Positions 9,028 through 16,929 of a stretch of 64,000 nucleotides of DNA are shown piece after piece. Position numbers and translations under genes: made by a program. The stretch covers positions 62,001 through 126,000 of the forward strand of contig NZ_MSQD01000006.1 in NCBI RefSeq assembly GCF_002102475.1, written 5' to 3'. Under the pieces are notes generated by a model. It was not told where the DNA came from, ran no database searches, and was given only the letters and a program-made list of their open reading frames with translations. The stretch is from Thermoanaerobacterium sp. PSU-2. GTDB lineage: Bacteria; Bacillota; Thermoanaerobacteria; Thermoanaerobacterales; Thermoanaerobacteraceae. Numbering within the stretch: position 1 is the first letter of the stretch; every line of letters starts with the position of its first letter.

Positions 9028-9294
9028 TTGGCAAACATAAAATCAGCTAAAAAAAGAATACTTGTAACAAAAAGAAGGACATTGGAGAATAAAATAGTAA
9101 AATCAAAAGTTAGAACAGCTATTTCTAAATTCGAAAAGAGTTTAGCAGAAGGTAACATAGATAATACAAAAGCAGCTTTAATTAATGCCATAAGAGAACT
9201 TGATAAAGCATATTCAAAAGGCACATTGCACAAAAATACAGTTGCAAGAAAGAAATCAAGATTATATGCAAAATTTAATGCATTAAATGCTTAA
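9028..9294 (+). CDS. rpsT: 30S ribosomal protein S20
   Basis: The 88-residue basic protein begins MANIKSAKKRI, the standard S20 N-terminus, and continues with KSKVRTAISKF and a C-terminal KNTVARKKSRLYAKFNAL. It binds 16S rRNA early in 30S assembly. The start is a TTG placed six bases after GAGGAGGTG; an in-frame GTG at 9019 lies inside that ribosome-binding site. It is a single-gene unit with its own promoter and terminator, convergent with holA. A TTG start on S20 also occurs in other bacteria and may set its level. Confidence 0.97.
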   Translation: MANIKSAKKRILVTKRRTLENKIVKSKVRTAISKFEKSLAEGNIDNTKAALINAIRELDKAYSKGTLHKNTVARKKSRLYAKFNALNA

Positions 9295-9317
9295 AAAGCG
9301 TACGTCGTACGCTTTTT
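9293..9317. terminator. Bidirectional terminator between rpsT and holA
   Basis: A perfect 11-bp stem AAAAAGCGTAC / GTACGCTTTTT with a 3-base loop, followed by more T, lies between the convergent stops. The holA stop codon overlaps its edge. Confidence 0.88.
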
Positions 9318-10309
9318 TAATTGCAAAGCTTTCTTATCAATGATTCCAAAGCTAAATTGCCATCATAACTTGACTTTAATTCCCTGTCACATTTTACGCA
9401 CAGTTTGTATGCATTTAAAAGCTCTTTTTCTTTAAAACACTTTGATTGCTGTATAATATCATTAATTGAAAAATAAGGTATTCCTAAGCTTTGCTGCAGT
9501 TCCTTTTTATCAATTTTCTTCATCAACAGATATTTAGCTTTTATGAGAATTCGAAATTGTCGTGCAATCATAGCTAATATCCCAATCGGATTTTCTTCAT
9601 TCGAAATCATTTTGTTCAATATGTATATAGCTACTTTTTCCTGTCTTAAACCTATTGCGTTTACCAATTTGAATACATTCTCAGCAGTTGATGCTGACAT
9701 AACGTCTTTCACATCATCTATAAGCACTTCTTTGCCATCACTGTAAGACACAATTTTTTTGATTTCATTTAAAAGGGTATATAAGTCCACACCTACGCTT
9801 CTAACAATATATTCTGCGACAGGTTTTTTTATGACCTTTCCATAGGTTCTTACGAAAAATCCTACATAATTGACTGCTTCATCAAATTTTAAATGTTCGA
9901 AATTTACGATAGCACCATGTTTACTTATTGCCTTAAATATTCTTTTTCTTGTGTCGATTTTATCCTTAAACACAAACGCAATACAACTATCTGTGTTTCC
10001 ACCTTCAATCCGCTTGATTATAGCATCAACGGTGTCATCATTTATCTTTTTTAAAACATCATCATCTTTTATTAAAACAAACCTATGTTCCGACATAAAT
10101 GGAAGAGTTTCTAAACTGTCTATTATATTTTTATCATTAGCATCTTCAATTATGGTGTAATTCATGATTTCAGTTCCTTCAGCTATTAGCTTGTTTTTTA
10201 ATTTTTTAATAGCTTCATCGATCAAAAATCTTTCCTCACCGTAAAAAACATAAGCAGGCAAAAAGCCTTTGTTTGTAATCTCAAGAAATTCTTTGTAATT
10301 CACTGTCAT
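9317..10309 (-). CDS. holA: DNA polymerase III subunit delta
   Basis: The delta subunit is the wrench of the clamp loader, opening the beta sliding clamp. The 330-residue protein starts with PAYVFYGEERFLIDEAIKKL, the HolA signature, and ends with the clamp-loader collar region (SYDGNLALESLIRKLC). Length is normal. Its ATG overlaps the comEC stop by one base (TGATG), so it is translationally coupled. The comEC-holA order is common in Firmicutes. Confidence 0.95.
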   Translation of the reverse strand: MTVNYKEFLEITNKGFLPAYVFYGEERFLIDEAIKKLKNKLIAEGTEIMNYTIIEDANDKNIIDSLETLPFMSEHRFVLIKDDDVLKKINDDTVDAIIKRIEGGNTDSCIAFVFKDKIDTRKRIFKAISKHGAIVNFEHLKFDEAVNYVGFFVRTYGKVIKKPVAEYIVRSVGVDLYTLLNEIKKIVSYSDGKEVLIDDVKDVMSASTAENVFKLVNAIGLRQEKVAIYILNKMISNEENPIGILAMIARQFRILIKAKYLLMKKIDKKELQQSLGIPYFSINDIIQQSKCFKEKELLNAYKLCVKCDRELKSSYDGNLALESLIRKLCN

Positions 10310-12582
10310 CAGTCCTCGATCATTTTTTTGACATGTATAAATGTGCCATTCGTTTCAACGATAATAGCACCATCTTTATCTGTCCTGAAAAGTTGTGATT
10401 TGCTTTTTAAATATTTTACTACTTCTCCATCTGGCTGTCCATAATTATTTTTACCTACCATTATCACGCTGATTTTAGGATTTACCTCGTCCACAAATTT
10501 TTTTTGCGATGACGTATTAGATCCATGATGTGGAACTTTCAATATATCTGATGATATATTATCATCTAATAGCGCATTTTCCGCTTCTTTCTCTATATCT
10601 CCAGTGAATAAGATGCTTACATTTTTATATATCATTTTAAAAACCAGCGCATTATTATTTATGGGATTCTCAGCAATCACGTAAGAATCAGGGCTTAAAA
10701 TATCATATTTTATTCCAGATATCTCAACCCAATCGCCTTTCGACAATTGAAAAACTGGTATTTGCTTTTTGCTGGCAATAGCCATTAATTTTTTAAAATT
10801 TTCGCTATCCGCCACTTGTCTGCCAATAAATATCCTTTTCACATCTACATCGTTTAAAATCGACAATATGCCACCTACATGATCATAATCTGTATGAGAT
10901 ATAAACACCGCATCTAACGATGTAGCATTCTTATAAAGCAAAAATGGCATCAATATATCTTGTCCAACATCAAAGGAAGAATTGCCGTATTCAGGTCTTC
11001 CCCCGCCATCTATCAGTATGCTTTTGCCATCCGGAGTCATTAAAAAGGTGCTATCACCTTGTCCAACATCGAGAAAAATTATTTCAAGGTTTTTAGGTGT
11101 AAATGAATTTATGGCAAACACTGCCATCAAGAGAAACAGCATCGTTGAAACAACACTGATTTTAATTTTTCTGCTGAGATTGCTGGTCAATAAAATCAGT
11201 ACAGCATAATAGCATAACATCATGTAAACTGGCGGTTGAGATACGCTTATAGATGCATGCGGTATCTGGGAGAAAATCCTTGTAAGATGCAAGACAATCT
11301 CTACTACCGGTATATTTATAAGATTTAAAGGAATAGAAAGGGGCATATATATAAGACCTAAAATTGCAGACAAAAACCCCAACACTACAGCAACGCTTAC
11401 AATCGGCACAATCAATATATTTGGCAATAGTGAAATAATCGAAATATTATGAAAAAAGTATATAATAATAGGGATTGTGCCAATTTGTGCAGCTAAAGTG
11501 ACGGAAAGCGCTTCTTTCATTTTTTCACTTTTTATATTTATTATACCTTTTATTGGCTTATACAAAAGCAAAATAGACAATGTCGCTATAAATGATAGTT
11601 GAAAACCGATGTCAAACAACATCAAAGGATTGAAAAAGAGTATCATAGTTGCTGCAAAAGATATGGCATTAATTGGATTATTCTCTCTTCCGATTGACGC
11701 AGCAATCAAAGCCATGCAAGCCATTATGACAGCTCTTACGGCTGATGGTGGTGCGCCTGTAATAAAGGTATATATTAAAAGCAGTGGAATTATTATAAAA
11801 GGAGAATATCTCCTAATGTGTAAAATATTCAAGACAAACATCATAAATAAAGTCAATATTCCAAAGTTAAATCCTGATACCGCAATTATATGTGTAAGAC
11901 CTGTAACCCTAAAAGAACTAAGTACATCTTCTTCAATATTGTATTGACCCAGTATGACAGATGAGATAAAATCAGCATCGTTTTTTGGCATCGAATTAAA
12001 AAAAATCTGCGTTATTCTCTCCCTTGTCATTCTAACGACTTTATCCGCATAGTTGTCTGCATTGCTTTTTATGATTCTCACAGAATAGCCATTTACATTC
12101 ATCAAAACTGTAATACCGTTTTTTTTAAGATAAAGCCTATAATCAAATCCACCAGGGTTTCTCTTGCCTTGAGGCAGCTCTATTATTCCTCTTACCTCGG
12201 TTAAATCGCCTTCTTTAGGATAAGTACCACCATACTGCGTTACTAAAATCTTATCTTTGTTTTTAGGACTTAAAACGTATTTTGCAAATCCATCTTTCAA
12301 AATGACATTTGAAACAACTCCATCAAATGAAACCAATCTGTTGCTTAAATCATCGTACACACCTTTTGAATATAGTGCATTTTCTCCTAAAGTCAATCCT
12401 AAAACAAATACTGCCAGAAGCAACAAGTAAATAGCATTTTTTTTGAACAGATATATGTATATACCGGCAAAAAGAACAACTAAAAATGTTAAAAACAAAA
12501 GCACAATATTTATCTCGAGAAACCTGCTTATTATGATGCCTACAGATAATAATACTGCTATGTACAAAAATGGCTTATCCAT
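10309..12582 (-). CDS. comEC: ComEC/Rec2 DNA-uptake channel
   Basis: ComEC is the membrane channel that passes single-stranded DNA into the cytoplasm during transformation. The protein of about 757 residues has N-terminal helices and an OB-like DUF4131 region with GKRNPGGFDYRLYLKKNG. The central Competence domain carries the family motif AVSGFNFGILT. The C-terminal metallo-beta-lactamase domain has DVGQGDSTF, HTDYDHVGG and VPHHGSNTSS, probably a nuclease. The start is uncertain: an ATG at 12582 or a TTG at 12597, neither with a good ribosome-binding site, so it may depend on translation of the upstream gene. With comEA elsewhere in the window, it argues for a competence system. Confidence 0.94.
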   Translation of the reverse strand: MDKPFLYIAVLLSVGIIISRFLEINIVLLFLTFLVVLFAGIYIYLFKKNAIYLLLLAVFVLGLTLGENALYSKGVYDDLSNRLVSFDGVVSNVILKDGFAKYVLSPKNKDKILVTQYGGTYPKEGDLTEVRGIIELPQGKRNPGGFDYRLYLKKNGITVLMNVNGYSVRIIKSNADNYADKVVRMTRERITQIFFNSMPKNDADFISSVILGQYNIEEDVLSSFRVTGLTHIIAVSGFNFGILTLFMMFVLNILHIRRYSPFIIIPLLLIYTFITGAPPSAVRAVIMACMALIAASIGRENNPINAISFAATMILFFNPLMLFDIGFQLSFIATLSILLLYKPIKGIINIKSEKMKEALSVTLAAQIGTIPIIIYFFHNISIISLLPNILIVPIVSVAVVLGFLSAILGLIYMPLSIPLNLINIPVVEIVLHLTRIFSQIPHASISVSQPPVYMMLCYYAVLILLTSNLSRKIKISVVSTMLFLLMAVFAINSFTPKNLEIIFLDVGQGDSTFLMTPDGKSILIDGGGRPEYGNSSFDVGQDILMPFLLYKNATSLDAVFISHTDYDHVGGILSILNDVDVKRIFIGRQVADSENFKKLMAIASKKQIPVFQLSKGDWVEISGIKYDILSPDSYVIAENPINNNALVFKMIYKNVSILFTGDIEKEAENALLDDNISSDILKVPHHGSNTSSQKKFVDEVNPKISVIMVGKNNYGQPDGEVVKYLKSKSQLFRTDKDGAIIVETNGTFIHVKKMIED

Positions 12583-12587
12583 ATCAA

Positions 12588-13310
12588 TTATACGCAATAT
12601 ACTTCAAAAGGCTTGGCTATACTTGCATCATTTATCACTTCTGACACTTCTTTTTCATATTCTTCTATAGAGTGTTGTGGCCAAAGGTGTGTAACGACAA
12701 GCTTTTTGCAATGAGCAGCCTTTGAAATCTCTGCTGCCTGTTTTGCAGTAAGATGTGGGCCTTTCTCGTCATTTAGTAAATTGCCATCGCACAAAAATAA
12801 GTCGGCATTATTTGCAAAAGAAACAAGCTTATCATTGTAAATCGTATCACTGCTAAAGACAAAGGTTTTATCTCCATTATTGAATTTTACGGCAAATGTC
12901 TTAACAGGATGAACCATTTCTTTAAATGTTATAGTAAAATTTTCAATATCAAGTTTCAATGTCTCATCTATGTGTTTGATTTTAAACACATCATTAAATC
13001 CTAATTCTTCAATAACTTTTGAAGGTTCATCTGGACAATACACGTTTACAGGTTCATTTATATAACCTTTTTTCATCATTATATCCAACGCATATCTTAA
13101 AACCAGCATATCTACCATGTGGTCTGAATGCAAATGGGTTAATATTATGTATTTTAGATCTTTTAAATCATGATACTTTTGGTATCTGCTGATAATACCG
13201 CTACCACAATCTACAAGTACATTTACACCATTATCTTCCACCAAATAACCTGAACAAGCTCCATCTGCACCCGGATAAGGTCCATGCGAGCCAAGAATTG
13301 TCAATTTCAC
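12588..13310 (-). CDS. Metallo-beta-lactamase-fold hydrolase (RNase Z-like)
   Basis: The 240-residue protein carries THLHSDHMVDM, the HxHxDH zinc motif, plus a second-site VTHLWPQHS and SSDTIYNDKL. This pattern is closest to the RNase Z/arylsulfatase-like branch of the fold, but it is shorter than true RNase Z and the substrate is unknown. A GTG start is chosen because AGGAG lies nine bases before it; the ATG at 13319 abuts that site. It sits between a HAD hydrolase and comEC, with spacings of a few bases, so all are probably one operon. Confidence 0.82.
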   Translation of the reverse strand: MKLTILGSHGPYPGADGACSGYLVEDNGVNVLVDCGSGIISRYQKYHDLKDLKYIILTHLHSDHMVDMLVLRYALDIMMKKGYINEPVNVYCPDEPSKVIEELGFNDVFKIKHIDETLKLDIENFTITFKEMVHPVKTFAVKFNNGDKTFVFSSDTIYNDKLVSFANNADLFLCDGNLLNDEKGPHLTAKQAAEISKAAHCKKLVVTHLWPQHSIEEYEKEVSEVINDASIAKPFEVYCV

Positions 13311-13322
13311 TTTAATCATCTC

Positions 13323-14039
13323 CTATCTAATAGCAGGCAATCTTTTAATATACTCATACAAGTCTTTATAATTTCCATGTTCAAATGCTGAAATGTCTTT
13401 TGATGTTCTATTAATCAAAAACTCATCCAATAGATATGTCTTAAAGCCAATAGTCCCAGCTATTACATCTTCATCAACATCATTGCCAATCATGATGCAA
13501 TGTTGAGGCTTTTTCTCGAGTCTTTCTACGATTTCCTTGTAATATTGTATGTAAGGCTTGCAAAAGTGCATGTGCTCATAAGATGTGATAAAGCTAAAGT
13601 ACTTATGGTCAATCCCTGCCCATCTCAATCTCTCTTTTATGGCTATACCTGGAAAAATGGGATTTGTAGCAAGTACAACGTCATATCCTTTATCAACCAG
13701 CAATTCTACACAGGCCTTAGCGTACTCGTTTTTACATACATTAGCTCCAAGGTTCTTATAGTCATTTTCATAGAAATCATTAAAAATCTCCATGATTTTA
13801 TCCTTTGGGTATTCCACTAACTTCAAAAACGAATCAAAAAAGGCTTCTTCATTTGTCTTATCAGGATCCAAATTGTTTATCATGTCCATGCTGGCTGAAT
13901 AAAGAGCTTTTTGGAAGTAATACTTATCGAAATAATCTGAGATTTTATTTGAAATAGCTTCAAAATACTCCATGATCATTTTGTCCGTGTCAACAGGAAG
14001 TAAAGTGCCATCAAGGTCAAACATCACTGTATCAATCAT
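13323..14039 (-). CDS. HAD-superfamily hydrolase
   Basis: The 238-residue protein has motif I DLDGTLLPVD at residues 8-17 and motif II with VVLATNPIFPG. The late acidic motif GNDVDEDVIAG is in place, and a helical cap domain lies between the motifs. Such enzymes remove phosphate from small molecules; the substrate cannot be named. The ATG follows GAGGTG. It leads the comEC-holA gene string. Confidence 0.85.
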   Translation of the reverse strand: MIDTVMFDLDGTLLPVDTDKMIMEYFEAISNKISDYFDKYYFQKALYSASMDMINNLDPDKTNEEAFFDSFLKLVEYPKDKIMEIFNDFYENDYKNLGANVCKNEYAKACVELLVDKGYDVVLATNPIFPGIAIKERLRWAGIDHKYFSFITSYEHMHFCKPYIQYYKEIVERLEKKPQHCIMIGNDVDEDVIAGTIGFKTYLLDEFLINRTSKDISAFEHGNYKDLYEYIKRLPAIR

Positions 14040-14091
14040 ATTTCTTTCACCTCAATGCAATTCTCATATAAAATAATACATTTTTAAAAAG

Positions 14092-14120
14092 AAAAAAGCA
14101 AGGATATCTAACCTCGCTTT
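14092..14120 (-). terminator. Terminator of the ECF transporter gene
   Basis: On the minus strand AAGCGAGG pairs with CCTTGCTT (8 pairs, one G-U, 8-base loop) and TTTT follows. The stem begins within the last codons of the gene. Confidence 0.7.
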
Positions 14121-14632
14121 ATATCTTTAAAGTATTTAACTTTTGACAACGAAGCCACAAGCACAGAACCAATGATTACGCTTCCTATCCCTTGAAGTAT
14201 ATTTCCTGGAACATCAGCAAGAGCAGCTTTTGAACCGTACATAAAAGCACCACCAATATAATACCCAAGCACCATCCACAATGCAGCTAATACAAAAACA
14301 GCTACTTGCACAATAAAACTAAAACTTTTATCTTCTTTTTTCAATAAAACAGCCACAATAAGCCCTTCCAATCCTTTTATGACCAATGTCCATGGGGCCC
14401 ATAAAGCATATCCTGAAAGAAGATCAGCTAATGCCGAACCAATGCCTCCAGATACGAAACCTGCAAGAGGTCCTAAAATAGTAGCAGAAAGAAAAATAAA
14501 AGAATCGCCTATATTTATATATCCTTTCGTGTATGGCGTCGGTATTTGTATTACCATAGTACCAACAGCAATAAGAGCCGTCATAAGTGCGATGTAAACA
14601 AGTTTTTTTAAGCTATTTTCTTTCACACTCAA
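14108..14632 (-). CDS. ECF transporter substrate-binding (S) component
   Basis: The 174-residue integral membrane protein has about six helices, as in S components of energy-coupling factor vitamin transporters. Family features are the N-terminal LVYIALMTALIAVGTMV and the glycine-rich GPLAGFVSGGIGSALADLLSG. No ATPase or T component is nearby, so it must share the energising module encoded elsewhere (group II type). No riboswitch that would name the vitamin is seen upstream. A palindrome lies across its promoter, and a divergent MarR gene lies beyond it. Confidence 0.85.
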   Translation of the reverse strand: MSVKENSLKKLVYIALMTALIAVGTMVIQIPTPYTKGYINIGDSFIFLSATILGPLAGFVSGGIGSALADLLSGYALWAPWTLVIKGLEGLIVAVLLKKEDKSFSFIVQVAVFVLAALWMVLGYYIGGAFMYGSKAALADVPGNILQGIGSVIIGSVLVASLSKVKYFKDIKRG

Positions 14633-14655
14633 TACCTCCCATATTTTTTAAAATT

Positions 14656-14683
14656 ATTATAACATACAATTGTTATAATTCAA
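14656..14683 (-). promoter_or_regulatory. Promoter of the ECF gene with overlapping palindromic operator
   Basis: Minus-strand boxes TTGAAT and TATAAT are 16 bases apart. The inverted repeat TTATAAC-N8-GTTATAA (14657-14678) covers the whole core promoter, a classic place for a repressor. The divergent MarR-family regulator is the obvious candidate, but that link is inference. Confidence 0.6.
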
Positions 14684-14730
14684 TAAATACAATATACAAA
14701 CAATTTATAATTTCTTATAACATGAAACTT

Positions 14731-14759
14731 TTGACATTAGGCGCAATATGTAATATAAT
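14731..14759 (+). promoter_or_regulatory. Consensus promoter of the marR-ABC operon
   Basis: TTGACA and TATAAT are separated by exactly 17 bases, a perfect sigma-A promoter, ending about 40 bases before the marR start. Such a strong promoter usually needs repression. Confidence 0.85.
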
Positions 14760-14797
14760 AATATTACGGTTTACGAAATATTAGGGAGGCTGATATA

Positions 14798-15238
14798 ATG
14801 GATGCCGAAATAAACTTATTAGAATATTTACTTCGGGAAATCAATCACAGAATGAATCTTGTGACTAGAAATTACTTAAACAATAAAGAAATTACCATGT
14901 CTCGGTTTTGGGTCTTAAACAAATTAAGCCAAGATGAAGCAATAACTATGAAACAACTACAGTCGCAACTTTTACTGTCTTCCAGCACACTGACAGGGCT
15001 AATCGACAATCTCGTTGCTGATGATTTGGTATACAGGTGGAGAGATGATAAGGATAGACGCCTTGTGTTTTTAAAGCTTACAGAAAAAGGTGCTGTGCTT
15101 CTAAACGAAATTTTAGAATACCGCACAAAGATGCTAAAAAAAATAGTCGATATGTGTGATGACAGTATAGACATTGGTACATTGAACAAAAATCTCAAAA
15201 CCCTATTAAACGCATCAGGTGATGCTGCAATATTTTAA
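14798..15238 (+). CDS. MarR-family transcriptional regulator
   Basis: The 146-residue protein has the winged-helix layout of MarR proteins. The recognition region includes MTMKQLQSQLLLSSSTLTGLIDNLV in divided form (residues about 51-75), and the wing has WRDDKDRRLVFLKLTEKG. The ATG follows GGGAGG. It precedes an ABC exporter pair on the same strand, the usual arrangement for a regulator that senses a drug-like ligand and controls its own operon. It may also act on the divergent ECF gene. Confidence 0.9.
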   Translation: MDAEINLLEYLLREINHRMNLVTRNYLNNKEITMSRFWVLNKLSQDEAITMKQLQSQLLLSSSTLTGLIDNLVADDLVYRWRDDKDRRLVFLKLTEKGAVLLNEILEYRTKMLKKIVDMCDDSIDIGTLNKNLKTLLNASGDAAIF

Positions 15239-15260
15239 AAAATTTCAAGAAGGTGATTTT

Positions 15261-16061
15261 ATGGACTTTGCAATCGAAATAAAAAATTTAAAGAAAAGAT
15301 TTAAAGATTTTGAAGCAGTAGGTGGAATCACGTTTGACGTCAGAAAAGGAGAAATATTTGGCTTATTAGGTCCCAACGGTGCAGGAAAAACTACTACCAT
15401 AAGAATGATAACAACATTGATGCCACCTACTTCTGGCAAAATACTTGTTGCCGGTTTCGATGCAAAAAAATACAGTGCAACAATAAGAAGATACATTGGA
15501 TATGTGCCACAAGCTCTCTCTGCAGACTCCACCTTAACTGGATATGAAAATATGCTATTTGTGGCTAAGCTTTTAAGGCTTAACAAAAAAGAAAGAGAAG
15601 AAAGAATTGATTACATTCTTGACATTTTAAATTTGAATGATGCCAGAAACCGCTTAGTTAAACAGTATTCAGGTGGAATGATAAGAAGACTGGAAATAGG
15701 CCAAGCAATAATACACAAACCTGAAGTCTTAATACTTGATGAACCGACAGTGGGACTTGATCCTGTAGCAAGGCAAAATGTTTGGAACGTAATAGATACT
15801 TTACGAAAAGAAACCGGTCTTACAATTTTAATTACTACCCATTACATGGAAGAAGCAGAAGCTATATGTGGAAGAATAGCAATAATGAACAGTGGCAAAA
15901 TTGCTGCCTTAGGAACTCCTGATGAATTAAAATTAAAAACCGGAAATCCAAACGCAACATTGGACGATGTATTTACATTTTTCACAGGAAATCAATTAGA
16001 GTCTGGAGGGAATTATCGTGAAACAAGTCAATTACGCAAAAGAATCCAAAGATTCAGTTAA
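15261..16061 (+). CDS. ABC exporter ATP-binding protein (DrrA type)
   Basis: The 266-residue ATPase has Walker A GPNGAGKTTT, the Q-loop, the signature YSGGMIRRLEIG and Walker B VLILDEPTVGLD followed by the H-loop TTHYMEEAE. The wording VGLDPVARQNVW is typical of DrrA/CcmA-like exporters. The start at 15261 follows AAGGTG; longer in-frame starts overlap marR. The last 44 bases overlap the start of the permease gene. Substrate unknown; multidrug or peptide export is plausible because of the MarR partner. Confidence 0.93.
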   Translation: MDFAIEIKNLKKRFKDFEAVGGITFDVRKGEIFGLLGPNGAGKTTTIRMITTLMPPTSGKILVAGFDAKKYSATIRRYIGYVPQALSADSTLTGYENMLFVAKLLRLNKKEREERIDYILDILNLNDARNRLVKQYSGGMIRRLEIGQAIIHKPEVLILDEPTVGLDPVARQNVWNVIDTLRKETGLTILITTHYMEEAEAICGRIAIMNSGKIAALGTPDELKLKTGNPNATLDDVFTFFTGNQLESGGNYRETSQLRKRIQRFS

Positions 16062-16848
16062 GATGAGTTCTCCTATAAAAACAATTTTAGACTATATTTT
16101 GAATTCTTTTACAATCGCAGAAATAGAGATACGAAAACTGAAACATGATCCAACCGAATTACTTACAAGAGCAGTCCAACCAGTTTTATGGCTTCTTATC
16201 TTTGGTCAGGCATTTTCCAGAATACGAGCCATACCTACAGGAAATGTCAACTATCAGACATTTATGGCTCCAGGCATTTTAGCTCAATCAATGATGTTCA
16301 TATCCATATTTTATGGTTTAAGCATAATTTGGGATAAAGATCAAGGAATACTTCAAAAGCTTATAGCAATGCCTGTTCCTCGAGCAGCTTTTGTCACAGG
16401 AAAAGCCTTTGGAGCAGGAGTCAGAGCAATAAGTCAAGTAATAATAATATTGTTTTTGGCGTTTTTGCTAAGACTTGACATAAAGTGGAGCATTTTAAAC
16501 ATAGTTATGAGCATATTGACAATTGTTTTGGGTGCCGCATTTTTTTCTTCTTTGTCAATGGCTTTAGCAGCCATAGTAAAAAGCAGGGAAAGATTTATGG
16601 GAATAGGACAGGTTATAACAATGCCATTATTTTTTGCCAGCAATGCAATCTATCCAATACAAATAATGCCACATTGGCTTCAAATAGTAGCGAGAATCAA
16701 TCCTTTAAGTTACGTTGTTGAACTTTTGCGAGGATATCTAATAAATGGCAGTGTATCACAAGCAGGCATTTCATGGATGATACTTATATCTGCCACTGTC
16801 ATAATTCAGATAATATCAGCAATTTTATATCCCCACATAGTAACATAA
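16018..16848 (+). CDS. ABC-2 type exporter permease
   Basis: The 276-residue membrane protein has six predicted helices and the ABC-2 signature region, including AIPTGNVNYQTFMAPGILAQ and the late PLSYVVELLRGYL. It would form the channel for the preceding ATPase. The GTG start lies inside the ATPase gene but follows a good GGAGGG, so the overlap is probably genuine and couples translation. Confidence 0.92.
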   Translation: MKQVNYAKESKDSVKMSSPIKTILDYILNSFTIAEIEIRKLKHDPTELLTRAVQPVLWLLIFGQAFSRIRAIPTGNVNYQTFMAPGILAQSMMFISIFYGLSIIWDKDQGILQKLIAMPVPRAAFVTGKAFGAGVRAISQVIIILFLAFLLRLDIKWSILNIVMSILTIVLGAAFFSSLSMALAAIVKSRERFMGIGQVITMPLFFASNAIYPIQIMPHWLQIVARINPLSYVVELLRGYLINGSVSQAGISWMILISATVIIQIISAILYPHIVT

Positions 16849-16925
16849 AACCGCTTTACACTTGATATGCCATGGTAGAGTAGCAAATGCTACTCCATCA
16901 TGCAGCATGTCGTGCAAAGCGGTTT
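16848..16925. repeat. Long compound inverted repeat between convergent genes
   Basis: An outer stem AAACCGCTTT / AAAGCGGTTT (16848-16857, 16916-16925) is extended by CAC/GTG after one mismatch. It encloses an inner hairpin GAGTAGC-AAAT-GCTACTC (16878-16895). It fills the gap between the ABC permease and the P-type ATPase, so it probably ends transcription from both sides, although no long T-run follows. Confidence 0.65.
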
Positions 16926-16929
16926 AAAT

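Noticed and set aside
16848-16925. Insertion-sequence end or attachment site
   Set aside because: No transposase or integrase, no target duplication, and the position between convergent genes fits a terminator.
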